Of a stretch of DNA of 64,000 bases, positions 42,501-51,112 are shown in pieces. How positions within the stretch are numbered: the stretch's first letter is position 1; each line of letters opens with the position of its first letter. The notes beneath the pieces are model-generated. The model saw only the letters and a program-made list of their open reading frames with translations, did no database searches and had not been told where the DNA came from. The position numbers and the translations under genes are program-made. The stretch comes from M3007 sp031425035 (GTDB lineage: Bacteria; Bacteroidota; Bacteroidia; Chitinophagales; Saprospiraceae): assembly GCA_031425035.1 (NCBI GenBank), contig JANPIN010000072.1:1-64000 (forward strand), read 5' to 3'.

Positions 42501-42904
42501 CTAAAATGGCGGCGCAACAAGCAGCCATGCGCAATGCCCTGCGCGAACTACAAAAGCAAAAACAACAGCAGGGTAAAGGCAGCAAGGCGCTGGACGAGAT
42601 CATGAACGAGATGAATAAGGTCGAAACGGACCTCGTCAACAAGCGCCTGACCAATGAAATGGTCCAACGCCAGCAGCAGATCATGACCCGTCTGCTGGAA
42701 GAAGAACGCGCCGAACGCGAACGCGATCAGGATGAACAGCGCGAGGCGGAAGTCGCCAAGCAACAACCGGCCAAGATGCCGCCGGCCCTGGAAGAATATT
42801 TGAAAAAACGCCGCGCCGAAGTGGAGCAGTTCCGCACGGTAAGCCCTGCCCTGAAACCGTTCTACAAACGGATGGTGGAAGATTATTTGAAGGGCGGCAA
42901 GTAA
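39512..42904 (+). CDS. DUF4175 family large membrane-anchored coiled-coil protein, 1130 aa
   Basis: Two membrane segments lie near the N-terminus (about 27-48 and 57-77), with a third near 157-172 (ALPPIMMLLFLLLGAP). A 340-residue beta-rich extracytoplasmic region follows. A very long Lys/Glu/Gln coiled coil then covers about 500-830, and a Gly/Lys/Glu-rich linker lies around 925-1000 (GKGKGEGEGK). The C-terminal helix ends LKPFYKRMVEDYLKGG. The DUF4175 family is restricted mainly to Bacteroidota, and its members often sit near Bat/MoxR genes. Function is unknown. A spanning, structural envelope role is plausible. A strong terminator follows. Confidence 0.9.
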   Translation: MLKDNYTLLIEKLDGFIRKFYINQLLRGALYTVGAVLGLFILLNLLEYYLYFGTGVRTAMFWSFMLLSGAALYRWVALPLMHYFHLGQVITHEQAATIIGQHFVDVKDKMLNILQLKQQSSNAIYAELINASINQKSEAIRLVPFQSAIDLGKNRKYLRYALPPIMMLLFLLLGAPNIIREGTMRLWNSNTAYEKPAPFRFLINPDSLQAVQFSDYLLKVKVDGQALPNEVFVTLGNVQYRLTKDAANEFSYKFVNVQKDTEFKLFAGGVESRDYTLAVVRKPNIVSFSTKLNFPDYLGRSSEELENVGDLVIPQGTNIGWVFNVQSTDNLALRFGNERDAEAKRFDDDLFSFNRRALKDESYKVFLSNARLPGADSIAYTITVIPDLHPQIAVEEFKDSTQGNVSFFAGDASDDYGLLNLTFNYQIKKAKAGQLPMTTVKINKPAGKAVQYDYSWNVRDLNLEPGDEVNYYFEVFDNDGVNGSKSARTTVMQYKMPTLSEFREQQAQNSEEIKKDLEKALKESAKVQEELKKLRNKVLQQKELDWQSRKEMEKLLERQKQLQQQIQQAKENFDKNKQQQEQFKQENPDLQDKQEKLEKLLDDAMSEDMKKLVEDIQKLLQEMNKEEMLDKMEKMEMNTEETTKELDRLQELYKQLEVEQMHDQQIQELEEMAKKEEELAQKAEENADKDDKKTDEEMKKEQEELNKQMEELQKKQEEMMKKNEELKRPQKIEDTKEEMEDAKKDMKDAKEGLEQGQKKKAGKKQKSAAGKMKDMANKMKKKSQGGEMEQMEEDIKSLRQLLENLVGLSFAQELNMKEIGAATINTPRYVELGQQQYKIKDDFKLVEDSLQALASRNFQIESMVTEKVTEIKTSIKYSIEEIEERRVNTANENQQQSMKSLNDLALMLSEIMEQMQQQMASAMPGAQACQKPGKGKGEGEGKSGKVPMDKITKGQGDLNKQMEDLKKRLEEQGKEKGGQSPKGEGGGGEGGSSKEFAKMAAQQAAMRNALRELQKQKQQQGKGSKALDEIMNEMNKVETDLVNKRLTNEMVQRQQQIMTRLLEEERAERERDQDEQREAEVAKQQPAKMPPALEEYLKKRRAEVEQFRTVSPALKPFYKRMVEDYLKGGK

Positions 42905-42932
42905 AGTCGGCCTGTCGGCCTTGATGAAATGG

Positions 42933-42970
42933 AAAGCGGGAACGACCTTGGTAGGTGGTTCCCGCTTTTT
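42933..42970 (+). terminator. Terminator downstream of the DUF4175 gene
   Basis: AAAGCGGGAACGACCT pairs with AGGTGGTTCCCGCTTT, one mismatch, around a 3-5-base loop. A run of T residues follows. Confidence 0.9.
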
Positions 42971-42976
42971 TATGTT

Positions 42977-43191
42977 ACACGTACGCGATAGGACGGCAGA
43001 ACGGATCAAACGGATCAAACAGATTAAAACGGATTTTACTTATTGACGTTTTTTTTAAAATCCGTTTTAATCCGTTCCGATCCGCTTAATCCGTTCCTCC
43101 ATCCCATCACGCCGGGGGCGGAATTTCCTAATCCGTGCTCAACACGTACGCGATAGGACAGCAGAACGGATCAAACAGATTAAAACGGATT
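42977..43191. repeat. Direct 50-60 bp repeats with 9-bp units and an inverted middle part
   Basis: Copy 1 (42977-43036) and copy 2 (43142-43191) share ACACGTACGCGATAGGAC, then GCAGAACGGATCAAAC and AGATTAAAACGGAT. Copy 1 has one extra CGGATCAAA unit. Between them, 43057-43095 carries the inverse (AATCCGTTTTAATCCGTT). Copy 2 ends on the TGA stop of the GH3 gene. Confidence 0.92.
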
Positions 43192-45516
43192 TCAGGCCCG
43201 CTTCTTCTTCGCCGCCACCTTCACCACCGGCTTATTCAATTCAAAATCAGCGCTCAATCCGCCGACCAAAGCTTTGAAGGTACCCGGCTCGACCACCCAC
43301 TTATTGGTCAGCCCGACGAAAGCCAAGTCCTGTGGCGTGATCTTAAAAGTCACCGTCCGCGTTTCCCCGGCTTTCAGATCGATTTTCTGGAAACCGCGCA
43401 GCCTTTTCACCGAAGGCGTAATGCTGGCATATAGGTCGCTGACGTAGAGCTGCACCACTTCCTTGCCCGCACGGCCGCCGGTGTTGGTCACCTGCACGGA
43501 AATTTCGATCGGGTCAGTCATGTTGAAGGCTTTCTTATTGACGACCAGGTTTTTATAGTCAAATTTAGTAAAACTCAAGCCCGAACCAAATTCATACTGC
43601 GGGTCGTTGAACTTGTTCTTACCGCCCGGATAGCCGGTATTTTCATCCAGACCTTCCAGGTAAGCGTGGTCATAGGGTACGATGCCGTTGGGGTAACGCG
43701 GATACGTCAGCGGCAGCTTACCGCTCGGGTTCACGTCGCCGAAAAGCACGTCGGAAATGGCCTCGCCGCCTTCCATACCGGGGTAAAAGGATAGCAGCAC
43801 GGCGCTCATTTTATTCTCAAAAGCGCTGATGATGCGCGGGCGACCTTCGGCCATCACCAGTACGATGGGTTTGCCGGTCTTGGCCAGGGCCGTAGCCAGT
43901 TCGATCTGATGGGCATCCAGCGTTAGATCGTTGATCGTGCCGGGCACCTCGGTATAACTCTGCTCGCCGAGACAAAGCACCACCCCGCCATAGTTACCGT
44001 TCGTGACCGCGCGGACGGCTTCCTCCAAGCCGGTCAGGCGGTCAAAATTGGCGCCTTCCAGGTAGGAAACACTGTCCGCGCCGATTTTTTTGATGATCGC
44101 TTCCAGGATGGTATTCTTATCCGCGTACACCTCGTTGGATTTTTCGCCCTGCCAGGTGTTGGTCCAGCCGCCGTTGAGTGCCCGGATGGAGTTAGCGGTC
44201 GGGCCGATTACCAGCACCTTCGAAGTTTTGGACAATGGTAAAATATTGCCGGTGTTTTTAGCCAGAATAAGCGCTTCGCGGGCGGCTTCCAAGGAAGTCA
44301 GGCGGAACTCTTCGCCGCCGAATTTCGGGTAGTTACTCAGTGGTTCCTGTTTTTTATCGAACAGACCCAGCATGATTTTTACCCGTAAAATACGGCGTAC
44401 CGCATCGTTGATGCGGCTCATCGGGATGTCGCCGGACTTGATCAATTCGATCAGGAACGGTGTGTATTCCAGGTCATTGGCCACCATGGCCATGTCGATA
44501 CCGGCATTAATGGCCAGTTTCACCGCATCCTTGTACGTAGCGGCCACTTTATGACGGGAGGTCAGGTATTTCACGTCTTCCCAGTCCGACACGACCAGGC
44601 CCTGAAAACCCATTTCTCCTTTCAAAATCCCGGTCAGCAGTTCCTTGTTGGCGTGGGCCGGAATGCCGTTGAACCCGGCGGAATTGATCATGACCGTCAT
44701 CGCGCCGTTTTTTATGGCCTCGGCATACTGCGGCAGGTAGTATTCGCGGAGTTCGCGGTCGGGGATCCAGGCATAGGTGCGGTCTTTACCACTCAGCGCC
44801 GCGCCGTAGCCGGTGAAGTGTTTCATACAGGCGGCAATGCGGAATGGGTCGCTGATATCCGCGCCCTGATAACCTTTGATCATGGCCGAACCGAACACCT
44901 TGTTCATCAGCAGGTCCTCACCGAAACTCTCCCAGGTGCGCGACCAGACCGGGTAGCGGCAAATATCCATGGCCGGACTGAAGGTCCAGGGGATGCCTGA
45001 GGCGCGGCATTCGTAGGCGGTGATGGTGCCCAGGCGCTCGGCCAGGGCCGGGTTCCAGGTGGCGGCGACGCCCAGCGGTTGCGGATACAGGGTGGTGCCC
45101 AGGGTGTAGTTCACCCCGTGAATGGCGTCGATGCCGTATAGAACCGGGATTTTCAAGCGCGACTGTGCGGCTTCCTGCTGTATTTCGGTCACAATTTCCT
45201 GCCAGCGGGCCGCAGTGTGGGCCGAGGTGCCGACATTCAGAATGGACCCAACGTGGTACTGCTGAATGACCTTTTTTAGTTTGTCCTTATTGATGGTCAG
45301 CGGCTCTTTGACGTTATAACTTTCGCCTTCGCAGATCATATCGAGCGAAAGCTGGGTCATTTCGCCGGCCTTTTCCTCCACGGTCATTTTAGCCAGCAGC
45401 AAATCGATCTTTCGTTCGATTGCCGGGGTGGTTTTTTGCGAAAAAAGTAAAAAAGGGGCTAGAAAGGCCAGCGCCAGTAACAGCGTTCTGGTGGACAGTT
45501 TTGTAAACATACACAT
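43192..45516 (-). CDS. bglX: Glycoside hydrolase family 3 beta-glucosidase, 774 aa
   Basis: A secreted or periplasmic beta-glucosidase. A signal peptide (TRTLLLALAFLAPFLLFSQ) starts the protein. The GH3 N-terminal domain has GIDAIHGVNYTLGTTLYP, the substrate loop WTFSPAMDICRYPVW and the nucleophile Asp in GLVVSDWEDV (about residue 312). The GH3 C-terminal domain includes VLVIGPTANS and VLCLGEQSYTEVPG. The final fibronectin-III-like domain (about 680-760) ends in a Lys-rich tail. Two close ATGs (45516 and 45510) are possible. No T9SS signal is on its own C-terminus. Confidence 0.94.
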   Translation of the reverse strand: MCMFTKLSTRTLLLALAFLAPFLLFSQKTTPAIERKIDLLLAKMTVEEKAGEMTQLSLDMICEGESYNVKEPLTINKDKLKKVIQQYHVGSILNVGTSAHTAARWQEIVTEIQQEAAQSRLKIPVLYGIDAIHGVNYTLGTTLYPQPLGVAATWNPALAERLGTITAYECRASGIPWTFSPAMDICRYPVWSRTWESFGEDLLMNKVFGSAMIKGYQGADISDPFRIAACMKHFTGYGAALSGKDRTYAWIPDRELREYYLPQYAEAIKNGAMTVMINSAGFNGIPAHANKELLTGILKGEMGFQGLVVSDWEDVKYLTSRHKVAATYKDAVKLAINAGIDMAMVANDLEYTPFLIELIKSGDIPMSRINDAVRRILRVKIMLGLFDKKQEPLSNYPKFGGEEFRLTSLEAAREALILAKNTGNILPLSKTSKVLVIGPTANSIRALNGGWTNTWQGEKSNEVYADKNTILEAIIKKIGADSVSYLEGANFDRLTGLEEAVRAVTNGNYGGVVLCLGEQSYTEVPGTINDLTLDAHQIELATALAKTGKPIVLVMAEGRPRIISAFENKMSAVLLSFYPGMEGGEAISDVLFGDVNPSGKLPLTYPRYPNGIVPYDHAYLEGLDENTGYPGGKNKFNDPQYEFGSGLSFTKFDYKNLVVNKKAFNMTDPIEISVQVTNTGGRAGKEVVQLYVSDLYASITPSVKRLRGFQKIDLKAGETRTVTFKITPQDLAFVGLTNKWVVEPGTFKALVGGLSADFELNKPVVKVAAKKKRA

Positions 45517-45644
45517 GGTCGTGAAATAGGAGGTGAAGTAATGGGCTGATTTTCAGGCGGTTAAATAATGCCAGCCAGTATCAGGTCCGGAAAATTACTT
45601 TTTATCCTATAAAACACATTGCGAGGGTTGAAATGGGGGCGTGT

Positions 45645-45806
45645 TCAGTCGGCCATCTTAATACACTTGCCACTTTTTATTTTTTCACCACCTGCTATGA
45701 CTACCCAGGCGTAGAAGCCGGCGGTGAGATTGGAATTTTCAATTTCAGTACGGTTTTCGGTGGCTTCCGCTGAGTCCAAAGATGGTCGCTGATTAGCAAA
45801 AACCAT
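45645..45806 (-). pseudogene. Remnant of a type IX secretion C-terminal sorting domain, 53 codons
   Basis: A short minus-strand frame (ATG at 45806, TGA at 45647-45645) reads TEIENSNLTAGFYAWVVIAG and ends GEKIKSGKCIKMAD. This is the form of T9SS type A sorting domains, which end an exported protein with an LxxGxYxxxI pattern and a Gly-Lys-hydrophobic-Lys tail. A TAA lies immediately upstream of the ATG, and the rest of the cargo is missing, so this is the tail of a degraded gene. It lies in the 580-bp gap between the GH3 and rpoN genes. Confidence 0.55.
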
Positions 45807-46099
45807 TTAGCCAAGCTTCACTTCTCAGGCAACAATGATCTGATAATTTTTTCTAATCTTACAGAAAAATCAAAAAATATTTATTTTTGCTAAAATTGGC
45901 ATTTTTTTGGAAAAGTATTTATAGTCAATTGATTAACCATTAAAAAATATGTGTTTTGTCGGTCTTGGGTCCTCGCGAAAAAGCAACTTTAACAAATTGG
46001 CCCTTCATTTGATAGGCCGTTTTTAACCAATCTTCTATCTTCGGGTCCCCGATTCAAAAATTCGTCCATTAACTGATCGTTTATTAATCCCGCGTTACC

Positions 46100-47770
46100 A
46101 TGGCCATGCACGGACCGAGACAGACTATTACCCAAAAATTACAGCAGAAACTGTCGCCCCAGCAGATTCAGTTGATGAAACTGCTGCAAATTCCTACCGC
46201 CACCCTGGAGCAGCGTATTCAAGAAGAGATGGAGATCAACCCGGCCCTGGAAGAAGGCGACGAAGGCCTCGATCAGAACGAAGGCATGTCCGAAATGGAC
46301 CTCTCCGACGCGGACCTCAGCTACTATGAGCGCGAGGAGAAGGCCGAAGCCGGCAACACCGCCGACAATGAGCGGGAGAGCAGCACCAACAACGACAATG
46401 ATAATGACGGCGGCGAAATCATCGAGTCCATGGAGCGGGAAACAGCCGATGACTATGCCGATGACGATGCCGTGGGTATGCGCGACGATGACGTCGAGCT
46501 GGACGACTACCTCGTGAATTTCATCGAGGAAGATCCCAATACCTATAAAACCCGCGGCGACGAGCGGAACGGCGATGAGGATGAAAAAACCATCCCCATG
46601 GCCTTCGAGCATACTTTTCACGAGTACCTGGAGGAGCAGCTCGGCCTGCTGGAACTCGACGACCGCCAGGCCGCCGTGGCCATGCAGATCATCGGCTCCA
46701 TCGACGACGATGGCTACCTGCGCCGCGAGCCGACCGCGATGGTGGACGACCTGCTGTTCAGCCAGAACGTGAGCACCAACGAGAAAGAAATCGCCGAACT
46801 GCTGACCAAAATCCAACTGTTCGATCCGCCCGGTACCGGCGCCCGCGACCTGCAGGAATGCCTGTCGCTACAACTCCAAAACCGCTTGCGCCAGGAAGAA
46901 GATGTCCTGACGTATGAAAACCGGCTGGCGGTCAATATTGCCATCCGCATCATCGATCAGTACTTCGAGGAATTTACCAAAAAGCACTATCCGAAACTCT
47001 GCCGCCAACTCAACATCGACGAAGAGGATCTGAAAGAAGCCATTGGCGAAATCCTGAAATTGAACCCCAAACCGGCCAGTGGATTCGCCAGCCGCAGCGA
47101 CCGCGCCACCAACTACGTGGTGCCCGATTTTCTGGTCAATAACCGCGACGGCGAACTGGAACTGACGCTCAATGCCCGCAATGCCCCGGACTTACGCATC
47201 AGCGACCAGTACCGCGAAATGCTGCGCGCTTACCACTCCGGACGGAATGGCCGAAAAGCCAACAAAAAAGAGAAAGAAGCGGTGCTGTTCATCAAGCAGA
47301 AAATTGACTCCGCCAAGTGGTTCATCGACGCCATTAAACAGCGCCAGCAGACCATGATGCTGACCATGAGCGCCCTGCTGCACCACCAGGAAGCGTATTT
47401 TCTCACCGGAGATCAACGGAAAATTCACCCGATGATCCTGAAAGATATTGCCGACGCCACCGGACTGGACATTTCTACGGTCAGCCGCGTTGCAAATTCC
47501 AAATACGTGCAGACCGAATTCGGTACCAAACGCCTGAAGGATTTCTTTTCCGAAAGCCTCTCTACGCAGGAAGGCGAAGAAGTGTCCACGCTGGAAGTAA
47601 AGAAAATCCTCTCCGACATGATCGCCGAGGAGAACAAACGCCGCCCGCTGTCGGATGAAAAACTGAAATCCATCCTGCTGAAAAAAGGCTATAACATCGC
47701 CCGCCGCACCGTCGCCAAATACCGCGAACAACTGAATATTCCCGTCGCCCGCCTCCGCAAAGCCCTCTAA
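46100..47770 (+). CDS. rpoN: RNA polymerase sigma-54 factor, 556 aa
   Basis: Region I is Gln/Leu-rich: QQKLSPQQIQLMKLLQIPTATL. Region II is a long acidic stretch (about 60-165). Region III core-binding and DNA-binding parts follow (FDPPGTGARDLQECLSLQLQ, then DISTVSRVANSKYVQT helix). The RpoN box is seen as ARRTVAKYREQLNIP near the C-terminus. Met3 (MHGPRQ) is an alternative start. No enhancer-binding protein gene is in the window. Confidence 0.96.
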   Translation: MAMHGPRQTITQKLQQKLSPQQIQLMKLLQIPTATLEQRIQEEMEINPALEEGDEGLDQNEGMSEMDLSDADLSYYEREEKAEAGNTADNERESSTNNDNDNDGGEIIESMERETADDYADDDAVGMRDDDVELDDYLVNFIEEDPNTYKTRGDERNGDEDEKTIPMAFEHTFHEYLEEQLGLLELDDRQAAVAMQIIGSIDDDGYLRREPTAMVDDLLFSQNVSTNEKEIAELLTKIQLFDPPGTGARDLQECLSLQLQNRLRQEEDVLTYENRLAVNIAIRIIDQYFEEFTKKHYPKLCRQLNIDEEDLKEAIGEILKLNPKPASGFASRSDRATNYVVPDFLVNNRDGELELTLNARNAPDLRISDQYREMLRAYHSGRNGRKANKKEKEAVLFIKQKIDSAKWFIDAIKQRQQTMMLTMSALLHHQEAYFLTGDQRKIHPMILKDIADATGLDISTVSRVANSKYVQTEFGTKRLKDFFSESLSTQEGEEVSTLEVKKILSDMIAEENKRRPLSDEKLKSILLKKGYNIARRTVAKYREQLNIPVARLRKAL

Positions 47771-47846
47771 AAGGGTTGATGAGGTTGATGGGAAACGGTT
47801 TACAAGGTTGATATTAAGATTTCGTGGCCTTTTTCCTCCAGCTTTC

Positions 47847-47910
47847 CTCCTAACCCCCTGACTCCTGTCACCTGTCACCTAACTCCTGCCTCCTAACATC
47901 TTGCTCCTCG
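47847..47910. repeat. Degenerate heptanucleotide array CTCCTAA/CACCTGT type, running into a start codon
   Basis: Period-7 units CTCCTAA, (one 8-base unit), CTCCTGT, CACCTGT, CACCTAA, CTCCTGC, CTCCTAA, CATCTTG, CTCCTCG. The TTG start of the HsdR_N gene (47901) is inside the array. The same family stands in front of crcB. Confidence 0.9.
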
Positions 47911-48344
47911 AACTCGATTTCCTCCAGTTCCAACCCAAGCTCCGCCTGTCCAGGTCGGAGCAAACGACCTATGTGTACGATCCCATTCGGCGCAAGGAGG
48001 TCGTGCTGGGGCCGGAGGAGTTACTGCGGCAACTGGTGCTGCTGTACATGCTGGAGGTGAAAAATTATCCGGCCAACCGCATTCGCATCGAGGTGGGTTT
48101 TAAGTTGAACGGCCTGCAGAAACGGTACGATCTGGTGGTCTTCGATGCCGATCTGAAGCCCTGGTTGCTCATCGAGTTCAAATCGCCGAAAGTGCCGCTT
48201 ACCCAGGGCACGTTTGAGCAGGCGGCGCGGTATAATTTACAGTTGCAGGCCCCGTTTTTATGCATCAGCAACGGCTTGTCCACCTACTGCTGCGCCCTGG
48301 ATTTTGAGAATAAGTCCTTTAGCTACCTGGCTGATTTTCCGTAA
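47901..48344 (+). CDS. HsdR N-terminal-domain (HSDR_N_2) nuclease-like protein, 147 aa
   Basis: A stand-alone PD-(D/E)XK-type domain like the N-terminus of type I restriction subunit HsdR. The active-site stretch is KRYDLVVFDADLKPWLLIEFKSPKV, with D near 75 and E-x-K near 89-91. It starts after DPIRRKEVVLGPEELLRQ. Homologues in Bacteroidota are common as orphan genes and are not proof of a restriction system. No ATG fits the N-terminal sequence. I use the TTG at 47901, giving LLLELDFLQFQPK. It is convergent with a LysE gene. Confidence 0.85.
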   Translation: MLLELDFLQFQPKLRLSRSEQTTYVYDPIRRKEVVLGPEELLRQLVLLYMLEVKNYPANRIRIEVGFKLNGLQKRYDLVVFDADLKPWLLIEFKSPKVPLTQGTFEQAARYNLQLQAPFLCISNGLSTYCCALDFENKSFSYLADFP

Positions 48345-48353
48345 AAAACGGCC

Positions 48354-48983
48354 TCAGCCCATGCTGCGTCCGGCCAGCACCAGCCCGAAAAGAATCAGTA
48401 AGAGTCCGATGCCCTGCTGTACCCGCTGCACATGTTGCGGGGTCAGCCACTGCCTCAGGTGTTTGGCGCCCCAGGCCTTGAGCAGATCAGCCAGGGCCAG
48501 CGTCACCATCATGCCCAGGAAAAAACGGAAGAGGGCCAGGGTTTCTCCGCGGTTCGTAGCGACCACGCCGCTGCCCACGCTGAGCCAGAAAAAAAGGGTG
48601 AAGGGGTTGATGGTATTCAGCAGGAAACCGCGCAAAAAATACTGCAGCATTTTACGTGGCGGCCGCGTTTGGTCGATGGATAATTTCACCTGCGGGCGGG
48701 TCAGCAAAGCACTGATGCCGAAGACCATCAGCAATAAGCCGCCCAACAAGCCGGCCAGTAAACGAAAATGGGGTAAAGCCGTGAAAGAGGCCAGGGCGGA
48801 AGTGCCGTAATAGGTGAGCAGCACGAACAGTAAATCACTGGTCCACAGCCCGATAGCGACCGCGATACCGGTGCGGATACCGCCTTCCAGGGCGGCCTGC
48901 ACAATAGCAAATAGTAAGGGCCCGATCATCAGGCTGAGCGTCAGACCCAGCAGAATTCCTTCTAACAGCATAGCGAAAAGCAA
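48354..48983 (-). CDS. LysE/RhtB-family translocator, 209 aa
   Basis: A six-helix inner-membrane amino acid or metabolite exporter. N-terminal features are MLLEGILLGLTLSLMIGPLLF and then GIRTGIAVAIGLWTSDLLFVLL. The central helices include NTINPFTLFFWLSVGSG, typical for the family, and the C-terminal helices follow. It is next to the EEP gene, 26 bp downstream of its stop. Substrate unknown. Confidence 0.92.
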   Translation of the reverse strand: MLFAMLLEGILLGLTLSLMIGPLLFAIVQAALEGGIRTGIAVAIGLWTSDLLFVLLTYYGTSALASFTALPHFRLLAGLLGGLLLMVFGISALLTRPQVKLSIDQTRPPRKMLQYFLRGFLLNTINPFTLFFWLSVGSGVVATNRGETLALFRFFLGMMVTLALADLLKAWGAKHLRQWLTPQHVQRVQQGIGLLLILFGLVLAGRSMG

Positions 48984-49009
48984 AAAAACGGCCGGGCCAT
49001 CCTGCCCGG

Positions 49010-50062
49010 TTATTTTACCCCAACCGACACGAATACCGGGTAGTGATCGGAGAAAAGCCCGTGGACCGTCTCGCAGGAATAGGTGGTGAAACTTGGCTCC
49101 GTGAGGATGTAATCGATGCGCAGAAAAGGCAGCGCGCCGCCGAAGGTAGTACCAAATCCGGATCCTTTTTCCCGAAATGTATCGCTTAGGCCGGCGACGA
49201 TCAGGTTATACACATAGGAGTTGGGCGTATCGTTGAAATCGCCGCAAACGATGACGGGGTTGGGGCAACTGGCCACATGGTCGCAGAGCAACTGCGCCTG
49301 TTCCGCCCGGATCTGGGTCGCATCGCCGACTTTGTTCAGCACACTGCCGATGTCGTGCCAGGTTTCTTCTTCATTCAACTCGGCGCCCTCGATCACTTTT
49401 TCCGTAGTGCTGGTGACTTTATTCGATTGTAAATGAACGTTATATACGCGGACCAGCTTTTTCCCGATCCGCACATCCACCCAGAGTGTGGAGTTGGCAG
49501 TTTTTCCGAAGGGAATTTCGCCGCCGCCTTCCATGGGAAAACGGCTGAGGATGACCGTGCCTTTTTTCAGGTTGAACGCATGTGCATAGCCCATTTTTTC
49601 GGCCAGCAGACGGTAAAATTTGCCGCTCGTTTCCTGGGTGCATAAAATATCGGGGAAGCCGTTTTCCTGTAAAAAACGGGTGTAGTCGGAAGCAGTTTTT
49701 TCATAGACCACATCGGTGAGTTTTTTTTGACCCCGCCACAGACCGCCGAGGTTATGCGTCGCTACCCGGACGGCAGATTCGGGAACGGTGGTTTTACCCA
49801 GATGAAAACCGATGAAACCGGTCACGTACTGCCAGCCCAGCGCCACGATGAAAATATGGTACAGCGCAAACCGGTTTAACCGCCAGGTCCAGCCGATGAT
49901 CATAATGATATTGGCCAGTAAAATCCAGGGGAAAGCCGTGCCGAAAAACGCCAGCCAGCTAAAACGCATGGGGTTCAGGAAAGGACACGCATACGCCAGC
50001 AGGGTCAGCAGGGCCACCCCGACGCTGATTAATTTAAACACGTGACCAAACAGGGAAGGCAA
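49010..50062 (-). CDS. Membrane-anchored endonuclease/exonuclease/phosphatase-family protein, 350 aa
   Basis: Three N-terminal membrane segments (about 8-28, 34-56, 62-82), then an EEP domain. Motifs are VATHNLGGLWRG, CTQETSGKFY (catalytic Glu), YNVHLQS, CGDFNDTPNS (Asp-Asn-Asp), RIDYILTEP and SDHYPVFVS (final His). The set of EEP, two rhomboids and mutL in one direction is a common Bacteroidota arrangement. Substrate may be nucleic acid, sugar phosphate or sphingolipid phosphate. Confidence 0.9.
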   Translation of the reverse strand: MPSLFGHVFKLISVGVALLTLLAYACPFLNPMRFSWLAFFGTAFPWILLANIIMIIGWTWRLNRFALYHIFIVALGWQYVTGFIGFHLGKTTVPESAVRVATHNLGGLWRGQKKLTDVVYEKTASDYTRFLQENGFPDILCTQETSGKFYRLLAEKMGYAHAFNLKKGTVILSRFPMEGGGEIPFGKTANSTLWVDVRIGKKLVRVYNVHLQSNKVTSTTEKVIEGAELNEEETWHDIGSVLNKVGDATQIRAEQAQLLCDHVASCPNPVIVCGDFNDTPNSYVYNLIVAGLSDTFREKGSGFGTTFGGALPFLRIDYILTEPSFTTYSCETVHGLFSDHYPVFVSVGVK

Positions 50063-50100
50063 TGCAAAGTGTTGATTAAAAGGTTCTTAGAAAATGCCGG

Positions 50101-51039
50101 CTACTTTTTACTGGCTTGGTAGAGAAAATCCTTTTCCTCTTGGGACAGGCTTTCATAGCCCTGCTGTTTGATTTTATCCAGAATAGCATCCAGGCGCTCC
50201 TGAAAAGAATAACTGGCCTCATCGCTCACGGATTGGCCTTTGGCTTTGCCGAAAGTAGTGGCTTTCATGGCCGGTTGCGGTCGCCGCCGGCCCGTCGTCT
50301 GTCGCCGGGAGCGTCGGGAGAACCAGCCTTGTATAGTGCCCAGCACGCCGTTCACCCCTTCCGAAAGGTCCTTGCCGTCGCGCAGACGATACACGAAGAA
50401 ACACCCGAAGAGAAAGCCGCCGATGTGGGCCGCATGGCCGCCGGTATTGGATTGATTGGCAATACCGACCAGATCGAGCAACACAATGACCAGCACGATA
50501 TATTTTAATTTCACCTCGCCCAGCAGGAAAAGCATGACCCGGTAGTCGGGCGCGAGGACCAGGGCGGTGCCGGCCAGGGCCATAATGGCTCCGGAGGCGC
50601 CGAGGGCGTAGTAGCCGACGTTGATCTGGGGCACCTGGGCCGACAGGAAATACAGCACATTGCCCACCAGGCCGCCCAGCAAATACACCGGCAGTACGCG
50701 CCGGTTGCCGATCAGGTCGCTGACGATGGTGCCGAACAGGTATAAACCGATTACATTATTCAGAAAATGCCAGAAGCCCTCATGCAGGAACATACTGGTC
50801 ACCGGCGCCCAGACGTGCCAGAGCAACCGCCAGTCGCCGGGCATACAAAGCCAGTTGAGCATGGTGTTGAACAGGTCATTAGTTGCGGCGCGATCGAATT
50901 TCAGCACGATCCACAGCAGCAAATGCAAAATATTCACCGCGGCGAATACGGCAAAGTTGATGATCACCAGCCGGGTTACCATGTTCCCGTTGCGAAAAGC
51001 GTATGTAATGTCGTCCCGAATGGACCGAATAACGGCCAT
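50101..51039 (-). CDS. Rhomboid intramembrane serine protease with C-terminal tail, 312 aa
   Basis: A rhomboid GlpG-like core of 6 helices. The catalytic Ser lies in GASGAIMALAG and the catalytic His in GGHAAHIGG. The preceding loop SMFLHEGFWHFLNN matches the family HxxxH(L/F)xxN pattern. The C-terminal 100 residues are a basic soluble tail (SRRSRRQTTGRRRPQPA) ending in a conserved-looking helix (LDAILDKIKQQGYESL). Start at MAVIRSIRDD (51039) rather than the extended 51063. It is paralogous to the neighbouring rhomboid. Confidence 0.92.
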   Translation of the reverse strand: MAVIRSIRDDITYAFRNGNMVTRLVIINFAVFAAVNILHLLLWIVLKFDRAATNDLFNTMLNWLCMPGDWRLLWHVWAPVTSMFLHEGFWHFLNNVIGLYLFGTIVSDLIGNRRVLPVYLLGGLVGNVLYFLSAQVPQINVGYYALGASGAIMALAGTALVLAPDYRVMLFLLGEVKLKYIVLVIVLLDLVGIANQSNTGGHAAHIGGFLFGCFFVYRLRDGKDLSEGVNGVLGTIQGWFSRRSRRQTTGRRRPQPAMKATTFGKAKGQSVSDEASYSFQERLDAILDKIKQQGYESLSQEEKDFLYQASKK

Positions 51040-51112
51040 AATTACAGCGTTTATTTGCACCACGCTTGAAAAAATAATGGTGCGGGTTTATTCAAAGCAG
51101 GCCTTTTTAGGG

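Noticed and set aside
47901..48344. HsdR_N protein as evidence of a type I restriction system
   Set aside because: No hsdM, hsdS or helicase part is nearby. Orphan HSDR_N_2 genes are common in the phylum.
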